From assembly GCF_026460945.1 (NCBI RefSeq), contig NZ_JAOVZV010000002.1:98562-162561 (forward strand): 64,000 bases of DNA. Reading direction: 5' to 3'. The position numbers were made by a program, and so were the translations under genes. Source of the stretch: Chryseobacterium luquanense (GTDB lineage Bacteria; Bacteroidota; Bacteroidia; Flavobacteriales; Weeksellaceae). The notes under the pieces are model-generated. The model was not told where the DNA came from. It worked only from the letters and a program-made list of their open reading frames with translations, and made no database searches. This document shows positions 53,877 through 62,293 of this stretch, piece after piece; positions within the stretch are counted from its first letter, which is position 1; each line of letters begins with the position of its first letter.

Positions 53877-54764
53877 TTAAATCAAATCTTTAAGATAAGG
53901 AAGTGCAGATTGCGCACCTTTTCCTGTAGAAACTTTTGAAGAAACAATATTCCCAAATTTCACGCAGTCTTCAATTGTATTTTGATGACACAAAGCGACT
54001 GCAAAACCTGAAGTAAAAGCGTCTCCCATTCCCATTTTGTAGACCATACTTTCATTTTCATTACGAAAATATTTCATTTCTGTTCCGTCAAAATAAATGG
54101 TAGAATTTGTTTCGTCTCTTACAAAAAGTTTGTTGAAATATTTTTTCAGAATTTCTTCCCTTTTATCTTCCCCGAAAATGATAGAAAGTTCATTACTTTT
54201 AGCAATAATAAAATCAACCTGATCAAGGATCTCTTCATTAAGTTTTTTACCCGGTGAAGCATATAAACCGACCATTTTACCTAGTTTTTTTGCTTTTTTT
54301 ACGGCATATTCAACTACTTCCATCGGAATTTCCAACTGTAAAAGAACAAGCTCCGAACTGTGAATGTACTTTTCGGCATCATTGATTTGTTTTGTAGTGA
54401 GCATTTTGTTGGCGGCAGGATCTACAACGATTGAAAAATCTCCGTTACAGCTTGTCACATAAGCAATTCCTGTCGACTCTTGATCTGTTTCGTATACAAA
54501 ACCAACATTAACGTTTTCTGTAACCAAATTTCGCATAATTTGCTGTCCTAAAGGATCGAAACCAACACAGCCTATAAAGTAAACACTCGCTCCCAATCTT
54601 GCTGTACCAACTGCTTGATTTGCGCCTTTTCCTCCAAAAAAATTTTCAGAATGATTTGCCATTACCGTTTCGTTGCACAAAGGAATTTTGTCGGTATATA
54701 ATACCAAATCCAGCGAACAGCTACCTACAACCACAATTTTTGGATGCTCTGAAGAAAAATTCAT
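53877..54764 (-). CDS. PfkB family carbohydrate kinase, ribokinase-like
   Basis: A 295-aa kinase. The N-terminus has VVVGSCSLDLVLYTDKIP and FFGGKGANQAVGTARLGA, the first PfkB signature with the ribokinase GGKGAN. The second signature reads KMGMGDAFTSGFAVAL near residues 242-257: the catalytic Asp of GDAF is present, but the usual GAGD is GMGD. It would phosphorylate a pentose or nucleoside. No transporter or pentose operon lies next to it, so ribose is only a guess. Terminator downstream. Confidence 0.88.
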   Translation of the reverse strand: MNFSSEHPKIVVVGSCSLDLVLYTDKIPLCNETVMANHSENFFGGKGANQAVGTARLGASVYFIGCVGFDPLGQQIMRNLVTENVNVGFVYETDQESTGIAYVTSCNGDFSIVVDPAANKMLTTKQINDAEKYIHSSELVLLQLEIPMEVVEYAVKKAKKLGKMVGLYASPGKKLNEEILDQVDFIIAKSNELSIIFGEDKREEILKKYFNKLFVRDETNSTIYFDGTEMKYFRNENESMVYKMGMGDAFTSGFAVALCHQNTIEDCVKFGNIVSSKVSTGKGAQSALPYLKDLI

Positions 54765-54819
54765 ACCTAATAATCTTAGTCTTGTAAATTAAAAACTAAG
54801 GCTTTAAAAGTAAGCAATT

Positions 54820-55461
54820 TTAGTTCACCAATATCTCAATAAATTCAGTAATAATTTTTACCGGATTATTTTTATCATCAAAACCGATATAACTTGCGTA
54901 AAAACCTTCTCCGTAACCCGTTTCGAAAGCGAAAATATTCCCGGGATTTTCTTCAGTAGGTTTTAAAAACGCAAACTGATCAATTGCTCCGTTCTCATCA
55001 AAGAAATGTTCATGAAAAAATTCTTCATAAATCCCCATAAAGTCATCCCCTTTTCTCTGGAAAATTTTTTGTTCTAAAAGATTTAATTGTTCCTGAGTCT
55101 GAACGTCCATAAAGCAGCCCATTCCGCTTTCTACAGGATAACCGTACACTTCACCTTCAGCAAGATCTTTTATGTTTTGTTCTTTTGTTGTCGCTAATTT
55201 CCATGAAGAAATTTTTGTATTACTAAAAATAATTTCAGCATACGCAACACAGTTACTTTCTCTTTCTTTATGAAGTAAAACCTGAAAATCTCCTTTTGGA
55301 AATTCAGTAGAAAACGGCTGCATATCGTTCGTAATCAAAGGATCACAAGCAACCAATTTTCCTGTCGAAAGATATATTTTCCCGACTTCAAAACTTTCTA
55401 ACAGAGGACTTTCGACAAAGTCTTTTGAGAAGAGTTTTTGTATATTTTCTAAGTGTGTCAT
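54820..55461 (-). CDS. DUF4241 domain protein
   Basis: A 213-aa cytoplasmic protein with the DUF4241 pattern: GKLVACDPLITNDMQPF near 34-50, FPKGDFQVLLH, and YPVESGMGCFMDVQT near 108-122. A late segment NIFAFETGYGEGFYASYIGFD holds conserved acidic residues. The family is of unknown function and occurs as single genes and in toxin-immunity contexts; no toxin gene is adjacent here. Confidence 0.85.
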   Translation of the reverse strand: MTHLENIQKLFSKDFVESPLLESFEVGKIYLSTGKLVACDPLITNDMQPFSTEFPKGDFQVLLHKERESNCVAYAEIIFSNTKISSWKLATTKEQNIKDLAEGEVYGYPVESGMGCFMDVQTQEQLNLLEQKIFQRKGDDFMGIYEEFFHEHFFDENGAIDQFAFLKPTEENPGNIFAFETGYGEGFYASYIGFDDKNNPVKIITEFIEILVN

Positions 55462-55476
55462 TTTAATTTTAAATTA

Positions 55477-55493
55477 AGCCTAAGGTTTAGGCT
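55477..55493. terminator. Hairpin between the DUF4241 and membrane-protein genes
   Basis: AGCCTAA-GGT-TTAGGCT, a perfect 7-bp stem, lies 56 nt after the stop of the minus-strand gene at 55549. The following T-run is weak, so terminator function is uncertain. Confidence 0.45.
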
Positions 55494-55548
55494 AAAATGA
55501 GATTTAACCTAAACCAAAAACCTTTATAAATTATAAATTTTTCAGTTT

Positions 55549-56163
55549 TTACCAATTACTTTCTTCAGAATAAATTTTAAACAAACCTTCTCTATATGGT
55601 TTATTTATCTGTTGAATTCTATTTTGCAAAATTTCCCAGCTTTCTTCGCAATAAGATTGTAAAACATTTTTTAATTCAATCTTGTTATTATTAACATATT
55701 CTACAGGAACAGGAAAAAAATCTTCCCAATGAGTAGTTGTATTATCAGAACCTTGATACAATGCAACAGTTCCTATTCTGTCATTCAATTTCCCTTTTCC
55801 TTTATAAGGTATAATTTTCACCACAGGATAATTGCCTCCAAATCCTATTGACAGATTTGTTGTAACTGCAACTAATTTGGGATTTTCAGAAATAACGATT
55901 CCACCATTTGAATCTCCATGTGCAAAGTGCTCTTTTTTTCTTCTCCAATAAAAAATATTTATTGCTAAAAAAATAAGAAGCGCAATTCCACCCCAAATCA
56001 ATGAAACATCAATAGTAAATGCTATCGAAGCCAATAAAGCAATTAATAAAAAAATAGGCTCGTGAATATGCCTCATCAAAACCAAAGGCATCACTTTGAC
56101 TCTGCCCGGGTTTGAAGCAACCGTATTGCTATCTAATGTGAAAATTTCTCTATCGTCTTTCAT
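55549..56163 (-). CDS. Hypothetical membrane protein (possibly DUF3239-like)
   Basis: 204 aa. Two TM helices (about 36-52 and 56-72) are followed by a basic stop and a C-terminal soluble domain (about 85-200) with GGIVISENPKLVAVTTNL and YPVVKIIPYKGKGKLNDRIG. The layout resembles DUF3239 proteins, but I am not certain. It starts 19 nt after the valS stop, so it is probably co-transcribed with valS. Unknown function. Confidence 0.75.
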   Translation of the reverse strand: MKDDREIFTLDSNTVASNPGRVKVMPLVLMRHIHEPIFLLIALLASIAFTIDVSLIWGGIALLIFLAINIFYWRRKKEHFAHGDSNGGIVISENPKLVAVTTNLSIGFGGNYPVVKIIPYKGKGKLNDRIGTVALYQGSDNTTTHWEDFFPVPVEYVNNNKIELKNVLQSYCEESWEILQNRIQQINKPYREGLFKIYSEESNW

Positions 56164-56182
56164 TCAAAACTAATTGAATTTT

Positions 56183-58885
56183 TTATAAACTTTTCAACTT
56201 CTCTTCTAAAATTGCAATTTTATCCTGAGCATCTTTTTGTTTTTTACGCTCAGATTCTACAACTTCAGGTTTTGCGTTGGCAACAAATTTTTCGTTTGAC
56301 AGTTTTTTATCCACAGAAATTAAAAATCCTTTTAAATATTTTATTTCTTCTTCAGTTTTTGTTTTTTCTTCTCCTAAATCTAAGTTTTCACTCAAAGGAA
56401 TTGAAACTTCCGTAGAACCAACCAAAAATGTAAAGCTTGGCTTATCCGTTTTTGTTCCAAAGTGAATTTCTGAAACGTTAGCTAGTTTTCTGATAACAGA
56501 TTCATTCGCTAATTCAGAAGCGTTTGTATAAATTTCAACTGCTTCTTTTGGAGAAATTCCTTTTGTCTGACGATAATTTCTAACTCCGGAAATGAATTCC
56601 TGAGCTGTTTCAAATTTCTTGATGATATCTTCATTAAATGATCCTTCTTTCTTTTGCTGAGAAATCATTAAAGCATCTTCTATATTTCTTTCGGAAATAG
56701 TTTGCCACAATTCTTCCGTTAAGAAAGGCATAAACGGATGAAGCAGCTTCATTAGTTCTTCAAATAAATAAATAGTTTTTGTATAAACTTCTTTAGAAAT
56801 TCCTTCACCATAATTAGGCTTGATTGCTTCAAGATACCAACCGCAGAAATCGTCTTTAACTAATTTTTGAAGTAAATTTAAAGCGTCAGAAATTCTAAAT
56901 TTGCTGAATTGATCATTTACTTCAACAATAGTTTTATCCAGTTGATTTTCAAACCATTCTATTGTCTGAATTTCAGTTTGATTGGCAGGTTTATCTTCAT
57001 GATTCCAAATGTTGATTAAACGGAAAGCATTCCAGATTTTTGTTCCGAAGTTTCTTCCCAAATCGCAAAGAGGCGAAGTGTAAATTGCTTCCTTACCTTC
57101 CTCCATTCTTTGTTTTATCTGTTTTTCAGTTAAAGCATTTCCTTCTTCGTCAATCTGCTCAGAATCAAATTTCAAATCGTTTCCTGCTGCAGAACTCATC
57201 ATAATCCCCACTCTTACTGCATCTGCACCATAACGTTCGATCAAATCTAACGGATCCGGTGAATTCCCAAGAGATTTAGACATTTTTCTGCCAATTTTAT
57301 CTCTTACAATTCCTGTAAAATAAACATTTTTGAATGGAACTTCTTTTCTGTATTCCAATCCGGCCATAATCATTCTGGCAACCCAGAAGAAAATAATATC
57401 CGGACCAGTTACCAAGTCTGAAGTTGGATAATAATAATTGATATCCTTATTTTCAGGATTGTTCAACCCGTCAAAAACCGACATTGGCCACAACCAAGAT
57501 GAGAACCATGTATCAAGAGCATCTTCATCCTGTTTTAGATTGTTGGTTGTTAGTTGTTGGTTGTTGGTTTTCTGCTTCGCAAGTTCTACTGCATCTTCTA
57601 TGTTTTCTGCAACTACGAAATCATTTTCGCCGTCCCCGTAATAAAATGCAGGAATTTGCTGTCCCCACCAAAGTTGACGAGAAATATTCCAATCACGGAT
57701 GTTTTCCATCCAATATTTGTAGGTGTTTTTAAATTTTTCAGGATAGAATTTTACTTCATCATCCATTACGACATCCAAAGCAGGTTTTGCAATTTCAGAC
57801 ATCTTTAAAAACCACTGAACAGAAACTTTAGGCTCGATAACTGCGCCTGTTCTTTCTGAAGTCCCTACTTTATTTACATAATCTTCTGCTTTCAACAAAA
57901 GATCTTTTTCTTCTAATTCTTTTGCGATTTGTTTTCTTACATCAAATCTGTTTTTCCCGGCATAATGTTGTCCTTGATCATTTAAATTTCCGTCATCATC
58001 CAAAGAATCAATCATCTGAAGATTGTGTTTTTTTCCGATTTCGTAGTCATTAATGTCGTGAGCCGGCGTAATTTTTAAAGCTCCTGTTCCAAATTCTATG
58101 TCAACATATTCGTCTTCAATAATTGGAACAACTCTGTTAACGATCGGTACGATTACATTTTTACCTTTCAGATGAGCATATCTTTCATCATTAGGATTGA
58201 TACAAACGGCAGTATCTCCAAAAATAGTTTCTGGACGCGTTGTGGCAACCGAAAGAAACTCTTCTGTACCTTCGATCTTATATTTTAAGAAATATAATTT
58301 TCCGTTTTGTTCTTTGAAGATTACTTCTTCATCAGAAATATTGGTTTTCGCTTCTGGATCCCAGTTTACCATTCTGTAACCTCTATAAATCAAACCTTTA
58401 TTGTATAAATCAACAAAAGATTTGATTACCTGCTGAGAAAGAGACTCTTCCATTGTGAAACGGGTTCTGTCCCAGTCACAAGAACAACCTAGTTTTTTCA
58501 ACTGCTCAAGAATTGTTCCTCCGTATTTATCGGTCCATTCCCAAGCATGTTTTAAAAATTCTTCACGAGTGATATCCGATTTATTAATACCTTCAGATTT
58601 CAGTTTAGCAACAACTTTAGCTTCCGTAGCAATAGAAGCGTGATCTGTTCCCGGAACCCAACAGGCATTAAAGCCCTGCATTCTTGCACGACGAACCAAA
58701 ACATCCTGAATGGTATTATTCAACATATGCCCCATGTGAAGAATTCCTGTGACGTTTGGCGGCGGAATTACAATCGTATAAGGTGGCTTTTCGTTGGGTT
58801 CTGAGTGGAAATATTTGTTCTCCAGCCAGTAATTGTACCATTTCTGTTCTGTTTCCTGTGGATTATACTTTTCTGAAATCTGCAT
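56183..58885 (-). CDS. valS: Valine--tRNA ligase
   Basis: A 900-aa class I aminoacyl-tRNA synthetase. The HIGH motif is LHMGHML near 48-54 and KMSKS is GRKMSKSLGN near 531; the editing domain lies between them, TTRPETIFGDTAV near 215-227; a C-terminal coiled coil (about 840-900) is typical of ValRS. A low-complexity stretch KTNNQQLTTNN near residue 443 is encoded by a 7-bp tandem repeat without breaking the frame. Charges tRNA-Val; essential housekeeping. Confidence 0.98.
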   Translation of the reverse strand: MQISEKYNPQETEQKWYNYWLENKYFHSEPNEKPPYTIVIPPPNVTGILHMGHMLNNTIQDVLVRRARMQGFNACWVPGTDHASIATEAKVVAKLKSEGINKSDITREEFLKHAWEWTDKYGGTILEQLKKLGCSCDWDRTRFTMEESLSQQVIKSFVDLYNKGLIYRGYRMVNWDPEAKTNISDEEVIFKEQNGKLYFLKYKIEGTEEFLSVATTRPETIFGDTAVCINPNDERYAHLKGKNVIVPIVNRVVPIIEDEYVDIEFGTGALKITPAHDINDYEIGKKHNLQMIDSLDDDGNLNDQGQHYAGKNRFDVRKQIAKELEEKDLLLKAEDYVNKVGTSERTGAVIEPKVSVQWFLKMSEIAKPALDVVMDDEVKFYPEKFKNTYKYWMENIRDWNISRQLWWGQQIPAFYYGDGENDFVVAENIEDAVELAKQKTNNQQLTTNNLKQDEDALDTWFSSWLWPMSVFDGLNNPENKDINYYYPTSDLVTGPDIIFFWVARMIMAGLEYRKEVPFKNVYFTGIVRDKIGRKMSKSLGNSPDPLDLIERYGADAVRVGIMMSSAAGNDLKFDSEQIDEEGNALTEKQIKQRMEEGKEAIYTSPLCDLGRNFGTKIWNAFRLINIWNHEDKPANQTEIQTIEWFENQLDKTIVEVNDQFSKFRISDALNLLQKLVKDDFCGWYLEAIKPNYGEGISKEVYTKTIYLFEELMKLLHPFMPFLTEELWQTISERNIEDALMISQQKKEGSFNEDIIKKFETAQEFISGVRNYRQTKGISPKEAVEIYTNASELANESVIRKLANVSEIHFGTKTDKPSFTFLVGSTEVSIPLSENLDLGEEKTKTEEEIKYLKGFLISVDKKLSNEKFVANAKPEVVESERKKQKDAQDKIAILEEKLKSL
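57540..57567. repeat. Heptanucleotide tandem repeat inside valS
   Basis: Four copies of a 7-bp unit, TTGTTGG TTGTTAG TTGTTGG TTGTTGG on the plus strand, encode Asn/Gln/Thr-rich residues in the ValRS insertion near residue 443. It recalls the 7-bp array upstream of recX, with a different unit. Confidence 0.85.
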
Positions 58886-58914
58886 AAATTCTGGTTTCTT
58901 TATCTTATAATCTG

Positions 58915-58922
58915 CAAAAATA
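58915..58922 (-). promoter_or_regulatory. -7 element of valS
   Basis: The minus strand reads TATTTTTG (TAnnTTTG) 29 nt upstream of the valS ATG, divergent from the DUF1573 gene promoter. Confidence 0.45.
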
Positions 58923-58963
58923 GTTTAAAGTAAAAAAATGTAAGCATTAATTAAAATAATTTT

Positions 58964-58971
58964 TAACTTTG
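58964..58971 (+). promoter_or_regulatory. -7 element of the DUF1573 gene
   Basis: TAACTTTG (TAnnTTTG) 42 nt upstream of the ATG at 59014. The gap 58886-59013 holds this and the divergent valS promoter. Confidence 0.5.
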
Positions 58972-59013
58972 TTTCTCAAAATTTATCTAACAAACATATT
59001 AACATTCAAGAAT

Positions 59014-59469
59014 ATGAAAAATTTATTTGCAGGAATTGCATTATTCGGAACATTTGCATTAGCAACTGCGCAAACAATTACATTCGACAGAACTACTTAT
59101 GAATACGGTACAATTAAGCCAAATGCTGATGGTACAAGATTCTTCACAGTAACAAATACTGGTGATAAGCCTTTGATTCTTTCAAATGTAAAGCCGTCTT
59201 GTGGATGTACTACTCCTGAATTTAGCCAAGATCCTATTGCACCCGGAAAATCTGCTAAAATTAAAGTTGGATATAATACAGCTAGCCCTGGAGCATTCAA
59301 CAAAATGATTGAAGTATTTTCTAATGACCCAGTAAACAGCAGAAGCGTAATCTACATTAAAGGTGATGTGAACGCAAATGCTCCAGAACCAAAGCCATTA
59401 ACTGCTGCAGAACAAAAAGCAAAAGCAAAAGCTGACAAAAAAGCGGCAAAAATAGCAGCTAAAAAATAA
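59014..59469 (+). CDS. Secreted DUF1573 domain protein
   Basis: About 151 aa from ATG at 59014; the longer frame starting at 58969 begins at the -7 box and is rejected. The signal peptide ends near LATAQ. The DUF1573 Ig-like domain has TTYEYGTIKPNADGTRFFTVTN and VKPSCGCTTPEF, its conserved CGCT motif, and YIKGDV. A Lys/Ala-rich helix (about 130-151) ends it. The family is common in Bacteroidetes periplasmic proteins of unknown function. Own promoter and terminator. Confidence 0.9.
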   Translation: MKNLFAGIALFGTFALATAQTITFDRTTYEYGTIKPNADGTRFFTVTNTGDKPLILSNVKPSCGCTTPEFSQDPIAPGKSAKIKVGYNTASPGAFNKMIEVFSNDPVNSRSVIYIKGDVNANAPEPKPLTAAEQKAKAKADKKAAKIAAKK

Positions 59470-59490
59470 TTTTTACTCAAAAAAATTCTT

Positions 59491-59519
59491 AAACCGTCTC
59501 AGTCGAGGCGGTTTTTTTG
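59491..59519 (+). terminator. Terminator of the DUF1573 gene
   Basis: AACCGTCTC-AGTC-GAGGCGGTT, a 9-bp stem with one G-T pair, followed by seven T, 21 nt after the stop codon. Confidence 0.93.
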
Positions 59520-59619
59520 TTACATTTATATTTGATTTGCTAATGATTTGCTAGATTTTGGTTGATGGAATCAAGCAAATCATTAAAATTTAATTTTAAA
59601 CTTTAAATATTTAAAAAAT

Positions 59620-60489
59620 ATGAATAATAATTTCTCAGATGATTTTTTAATTAAAGATAAATTTTCAATAAAAAAAACTTCAACAGAATACAAAGGAAAA
59701 CTTACTAAAGAAGAAGGTGTACAAATATTAATTCAGGAAAAAGAAAAACTTCGGGAACTCCAGGAAAAATTATATGCCGATGGAAGTAAATCTCTTTTGG
59801 TTGTACTTCAGGCAATGGATGCAGCAGGAAAAGACAGCTTAATAGAGCATGTTTTTGGTGGAGTAAATCCGCAAGGTTGTAACGTGACAAGTTTTAAAAC
59901 ACCAAGCTCAAAAGAATATGCTCATGATTTTCTTTGGAGACATTATTTGGCTTTACCGCAAAAAGGGATGATCGGAATTTTCAACCGTTCTCATTATGAA
60001 AGTGTTTTGGTCTGTAAAGTACACCCTGAATATAATTTAAGCGAAAAAACCTGGGATTCAGTAAAAGATTTTGATAAAGAATTTTGGAATCAACGCTACG
60101 AAAGTATTAGAAATTTTGAAAAACATTTGGCTCAAAACGGAACAACCATCGTTAAAATTTTTCTTCACGTTTCGAAGGATGAACAAAAGAAAAGACTTTT
60201 AGACAGAATCAATGAACAGGAAAAAAACTGGAAATTCTCCGCCGCCGATCTACCAGAAAGAGCTTTATTTGATGAATATATGAGTTGCTACGAAACCGCA
60301 ATTAATGAAACCTCAAAAGATGAAGCGCCTTGGTACGTAATTCCGGCTGATAATAAATGGTTTGCGAGGCTTTCGGCAATTCAAATCATCATTGATACTT
60401 TAGAAAAAATGAATCTGAAATATCCTAAGCTTTCTGAAGAAGATAAAGCAGGATTAGATGATGCTAAAAAACAGTTGGAAAGTGAATAA
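59620..60489 (+). CDS. PPK2 family polyphosphate:nucleotide phosphotransferase
   Basis: A 289-aa PPK2 enzyme. Walker A is VLQAMDAAGKDSLIEHVFGG (61-80), followed by GCNVTSFKTPSSKEYAHDFL, Walker B in MIGIFNRSHYESVLV and LHVSKDEQKKRLLDR in the lid. PPK2 enzymes transfer phosphate between polyphosphate and nucleoside mono- or diphosphates. Single-domain length fits the class I/III group; which nucleotides it uses cannot be read from motifs. Monocistronic. Confidence 0.94.
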   Translation: MNNNFSDDFLIKDKFSIKKTSTEYKGKLTKEEGVQILIQEKEKLRELQEKLYADGSKSLLVVLQAMDAAGKDSLIEHVFGGVNPQGCNVTSFKTPSSKEYAHDFLWRHYLALPQKGMIGIFNRSHYESVLVCKVHPEYNLSEKTWDSVKDFDKEFWNQRYESIRNFEKHLAQNGTTIVKIFLHVSKDEQKKRLLDRINEQEKNWKFSAADLPERALFDEYMSCYETAINETSKDEAPWYVIPADNKWFARLSAIQIIIDTLEKMNLKYPKLSEEDKAGLDDAKKQLESE

Positions 60490-60518
60490 AAGAGCCAGCA
60501 AAAGTAAATGAAACAATC

Positions 60519-60580
60519 TAAATTGCTACGAATACATGAATATTTTTCTTTGAATTATTCGTTTATTTGTGGCAATTTTA
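60519..60580. repeat. Intergenic palindrome between PPK2 and rnpB
   Basis: Left arm AAATTGCTACGAATACATGA and right arm TTATTCGTTTATTTGTGGCAATTTT pair as a long imperfect hairpin. Flavobacterial genomes carry many intergenic elements with the end words AATTGCCACGAAT; I recall this type. It may also act as a bidirectional terminator for the convergent PPK2 gene and RNase P RNA. Confidence 0.6.
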
Positions 60581-60588
60581 ATAAAAAT

Positions 60589-60911
60589 CACGAGAAAATC
60601 TGTAAGCCGGATTTTGTACTTTAAAAAAGCGCCTGTTATTTATCTACGTTTTACATTACTGCAAAACTTGAGCTGATTACCCCTCGGCTTTCAGGACGAG
60701 CCGCCCCTATTTTCATTACTGAAAAGAACCGATATACTTATCATTGCACCGCAAAGAGTTTACCTGGTTTCACTACAGCCGAACTGTACTTGCTTTCTGT
60801 TGCACTTGTCCTACCCTCACGGATGACGGATGTTATCCGCTTTGCTGCTCTATGGTGTCCGGACTTTCCTACCCTTACCGAAGCAAGAATCAACAAGCCG
60901 ACTTTCTCGTG
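60589..60911 (-). ncRNA. rnpB: RNase P RNA (bacterial type A)
   Basis: The minus strand carries the universal RNase P RNA words: GGTAGGAAAGTCCGGACACC near the 5' end and ACAAAATCCGGCTTAC near the 3' end, which form P4, plus a mid-region GGCTGTAGTGAAACCAGGTA. The 5' CACGAGAAA pairs with the 3' TTTTCTCGTG as helix P1, fixing the ends at about 60911 and 60589 (323 nt). A -7 element TATCTTTG lies just upstream. It is the catalytic RNA that matures tRNA 5' ends. Open frames across it on both strands are artefacts. Confidence 0.96.
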
Positions 60912-60915
60912 GCTG

Positions 60916-60923
60916 CAAAGATA
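60916..60923 (-). promoter_or_regulatory. -7 element of rnpB
   Basis: The minus strand reads TATCTTTG (TAnnTTTG), 5 nt before the first base pair of helix P1, which is the expected distance to a transcription start. Confidence 0.7.
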
Positions 60924-60957
60924 TGTAAAATGCGAATAGTAATTCACATTTTGTGAA

Positions 60958-61036
60958 TGATGAATAGTCAATTCACTTCCTTGTCAATTTTTAAAACCCT
61001 TAAATTGAATTTTAAAACTAAAATTTATAATTGACT
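60958..61036. repeat. Degenerate TCAATT/TTCACTT repeat upstream of the sigma factor
   Basis: AATAGTCAATTCACTTCC, then TTGTCAATTTTT and TTATAATTGACTAATAATT resemble the arms of the repeat in the ABC exporter operon but without the TTGCTTCGCAA core. No gene is in this stretch. Confidence 0.4.
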
Positions 61037-61071
61037 AATAATTATTATCTTCGTGCCGTTATACATTTATT

Positions 61072-61563
61072 TTGATTTCTAAAGAAAAAGAGTTTGCGCA
61101 GCTTGTGAAAGATAATCAGGGATTGATTATCAAAGTTTCGCGTCTGTACACCAATTCGCTGGAAGACGAAGAAGATCTTTTCCAGGAAATTGTTTTACAG
61201 CTTTGGCGAAGCTATGATTCTTTTAAAGGAAATTCAAAAATTTCTACTTGGATGTATCGTGTTGCACTCAACACAGCAATCACTCTTTTCAGAAAAAAAA
61301 GTAAAAGTTTACAAACCAATGAGCTCGACATCAACCACAGAGATTTCATCGAGGATGATGATGACAAACAGCAGCAAATTTCACTTCTTTACACTGTAAT
61401 CAAGACGTTACCCAATGTAGAAAGGGCAATTGTAATGATGTATCTCGATGACTTACCTTATAAGGATATAGCCGAAAACCTCGGTATTACAGAGGTAAAT
61501 GCACGTGTGAAAATGAATAGATTAAAGAAAATCCTTAAAGAAAAAATGGAAAAACATGCCTGA
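61072..61563 (+). CDS. ECF-type RNA polymerase sigma factor
   Basis: 163 aa. Region 2 has SLEDEEDLFQEIVLQLWRSY and STWMYRVALNTAI; region 4 has YKDIAENLGITEVNARVKMNRLKKIL. The start is a TTG at 61072 (MISKEKEFAQLVKDNQG), since no ATG lies upstream in frame. The stop overlaps the start of the membrane-protein gene by 8 nt, suggesting that protein controls it. It likely directs a surface or stress regulon. A TATCTTCG box at 61046 could be its own -7. Confidence 0.9.
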   Translation: MISKEKEFAQLVKDNQGLIIKVSRLYTNSLEDEEDLFQEIVLQLWRSYDSFKGNSKISTWMYRVALNTAITLFRKKSKSLQTNELDINHRDFIEDDDDKQQQISLLYTVIKTLPNVERAIVMMYLDDLPYKDIAENLGITEVNARVKMNRLKKILKEKMEKHA

Positions 61564-62230
61564 ATTTGATTTAGACAGCTTTAAGAAGACTTGGCAGGAA
61601 CAGCCCGTTCAACCAAAATATAATGATAATGAGATTCTGAAAATGCTCAATAAAAAATCACGTAATTACATGAAATATATTTTCTGGATTAGTGTGGTGG
61701 AGTTTCTATTTTTCAGCGTTTTGGGTGTGTTTTATCTAATACAGAGTAACGAATCAGACAGCTTCCTGAATATTTTAGAGAAAATGGGGGTTCAAAAAGA
61801 TAGCCAACTTGTTACTAAACTCGATAATATTTATTTGATTATAAAAATTTTAAGCCTTGTCGTTACCGGATTTTTTGTACTTAAGTTTTATCAAAACTAC
61901 CGTAAAATAAAAATCGAAGAAGACCTTAAGTTGTTTATTATAAGAATAATTACTTTCAAAAAAACCGTAAATGCATTTATTTTAACCAACATCGGATTAT
62001 TATTAATTCTAATAACTGCATTAATAGGATTTACTTTTTATATTTTAAATGCTCAAAGTATAGAACTCAACAGTTCTTCATTTACCGGTTTTATTGTTGG
62101 AATAATTGTAAGTACAATTTTGTGTGTGATATTAATTTGGATTTACTATCGTCTTGTATATGGGATTATCATGAGTAGACTCGATAAAAATTTAAATCAG
62201 TTAAAAGAAATAGAATCTCATGAAAATTAA
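61556..62230 (+). CDS. Membrane partner of the ECF sigma factor (possible anti-sigma)
   Basis: 224 aa. An N-terminal cytoplasmic stretch (PEFDLDSFKKTWQEQPVQPKY...MLNKKSRNY) is followed by four TM helices (about 40-62, 92-110, 137-160, 178-203) and a short charged tail. No zinc-binding HxxxCxxC motif of ZAS anti-sigma factors is present. Overlap with the sigma gene by 8 nt suggests coupling and regulation of that factor; the mechanism is unknown. Confidence 0.78.
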   Translation: MPEFDLDSFKKTWQEQPVQPKYNDNEILKMLNKKSRNYMKYIFWISVVEFLFFSVLGVFYLIQSNESDSFLNILEKMGVQKDSQLVTKLDNIYLIIKILSLVVTGFFVLKFYQNYRKIKIEEDLKLFIIRIITFKKTVNAFILTNIGLLLILITALIGFTFYILNAQSIELNSSSFTGFIVGIIVSTILCVILIWIYYRLVYGIIMSRLDKNLNQLKEIESHEN

Positions 62231-62255
62231 AAATATTAATAAATATTTTGCATAA

Positions 62256-62288
62256 AAAAAAAGCATTTCAGATTTGAAATGCTTTTTC
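62256..62288. terminator. Bidirectional terminator between the sigma operon and rpoN
   Basis: AAAAAGCATTTCA-GAT-TTGAAATGCTTTTT, with a perfect or near-perfect 12-13 bp stem, lies between the convergent genes ending at 62230 and 62294. A and T runs flank it on both sides. Confidence 0.92.
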
Positions 62289-62293
62289 TATTT

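Noticed and set aside
60741..60971. Open frames of 70-76 codons on both strands
   Set aside because: They lie entirely across the RNase P RNA gene, whose conserved sequences and P1 helix account for the region.
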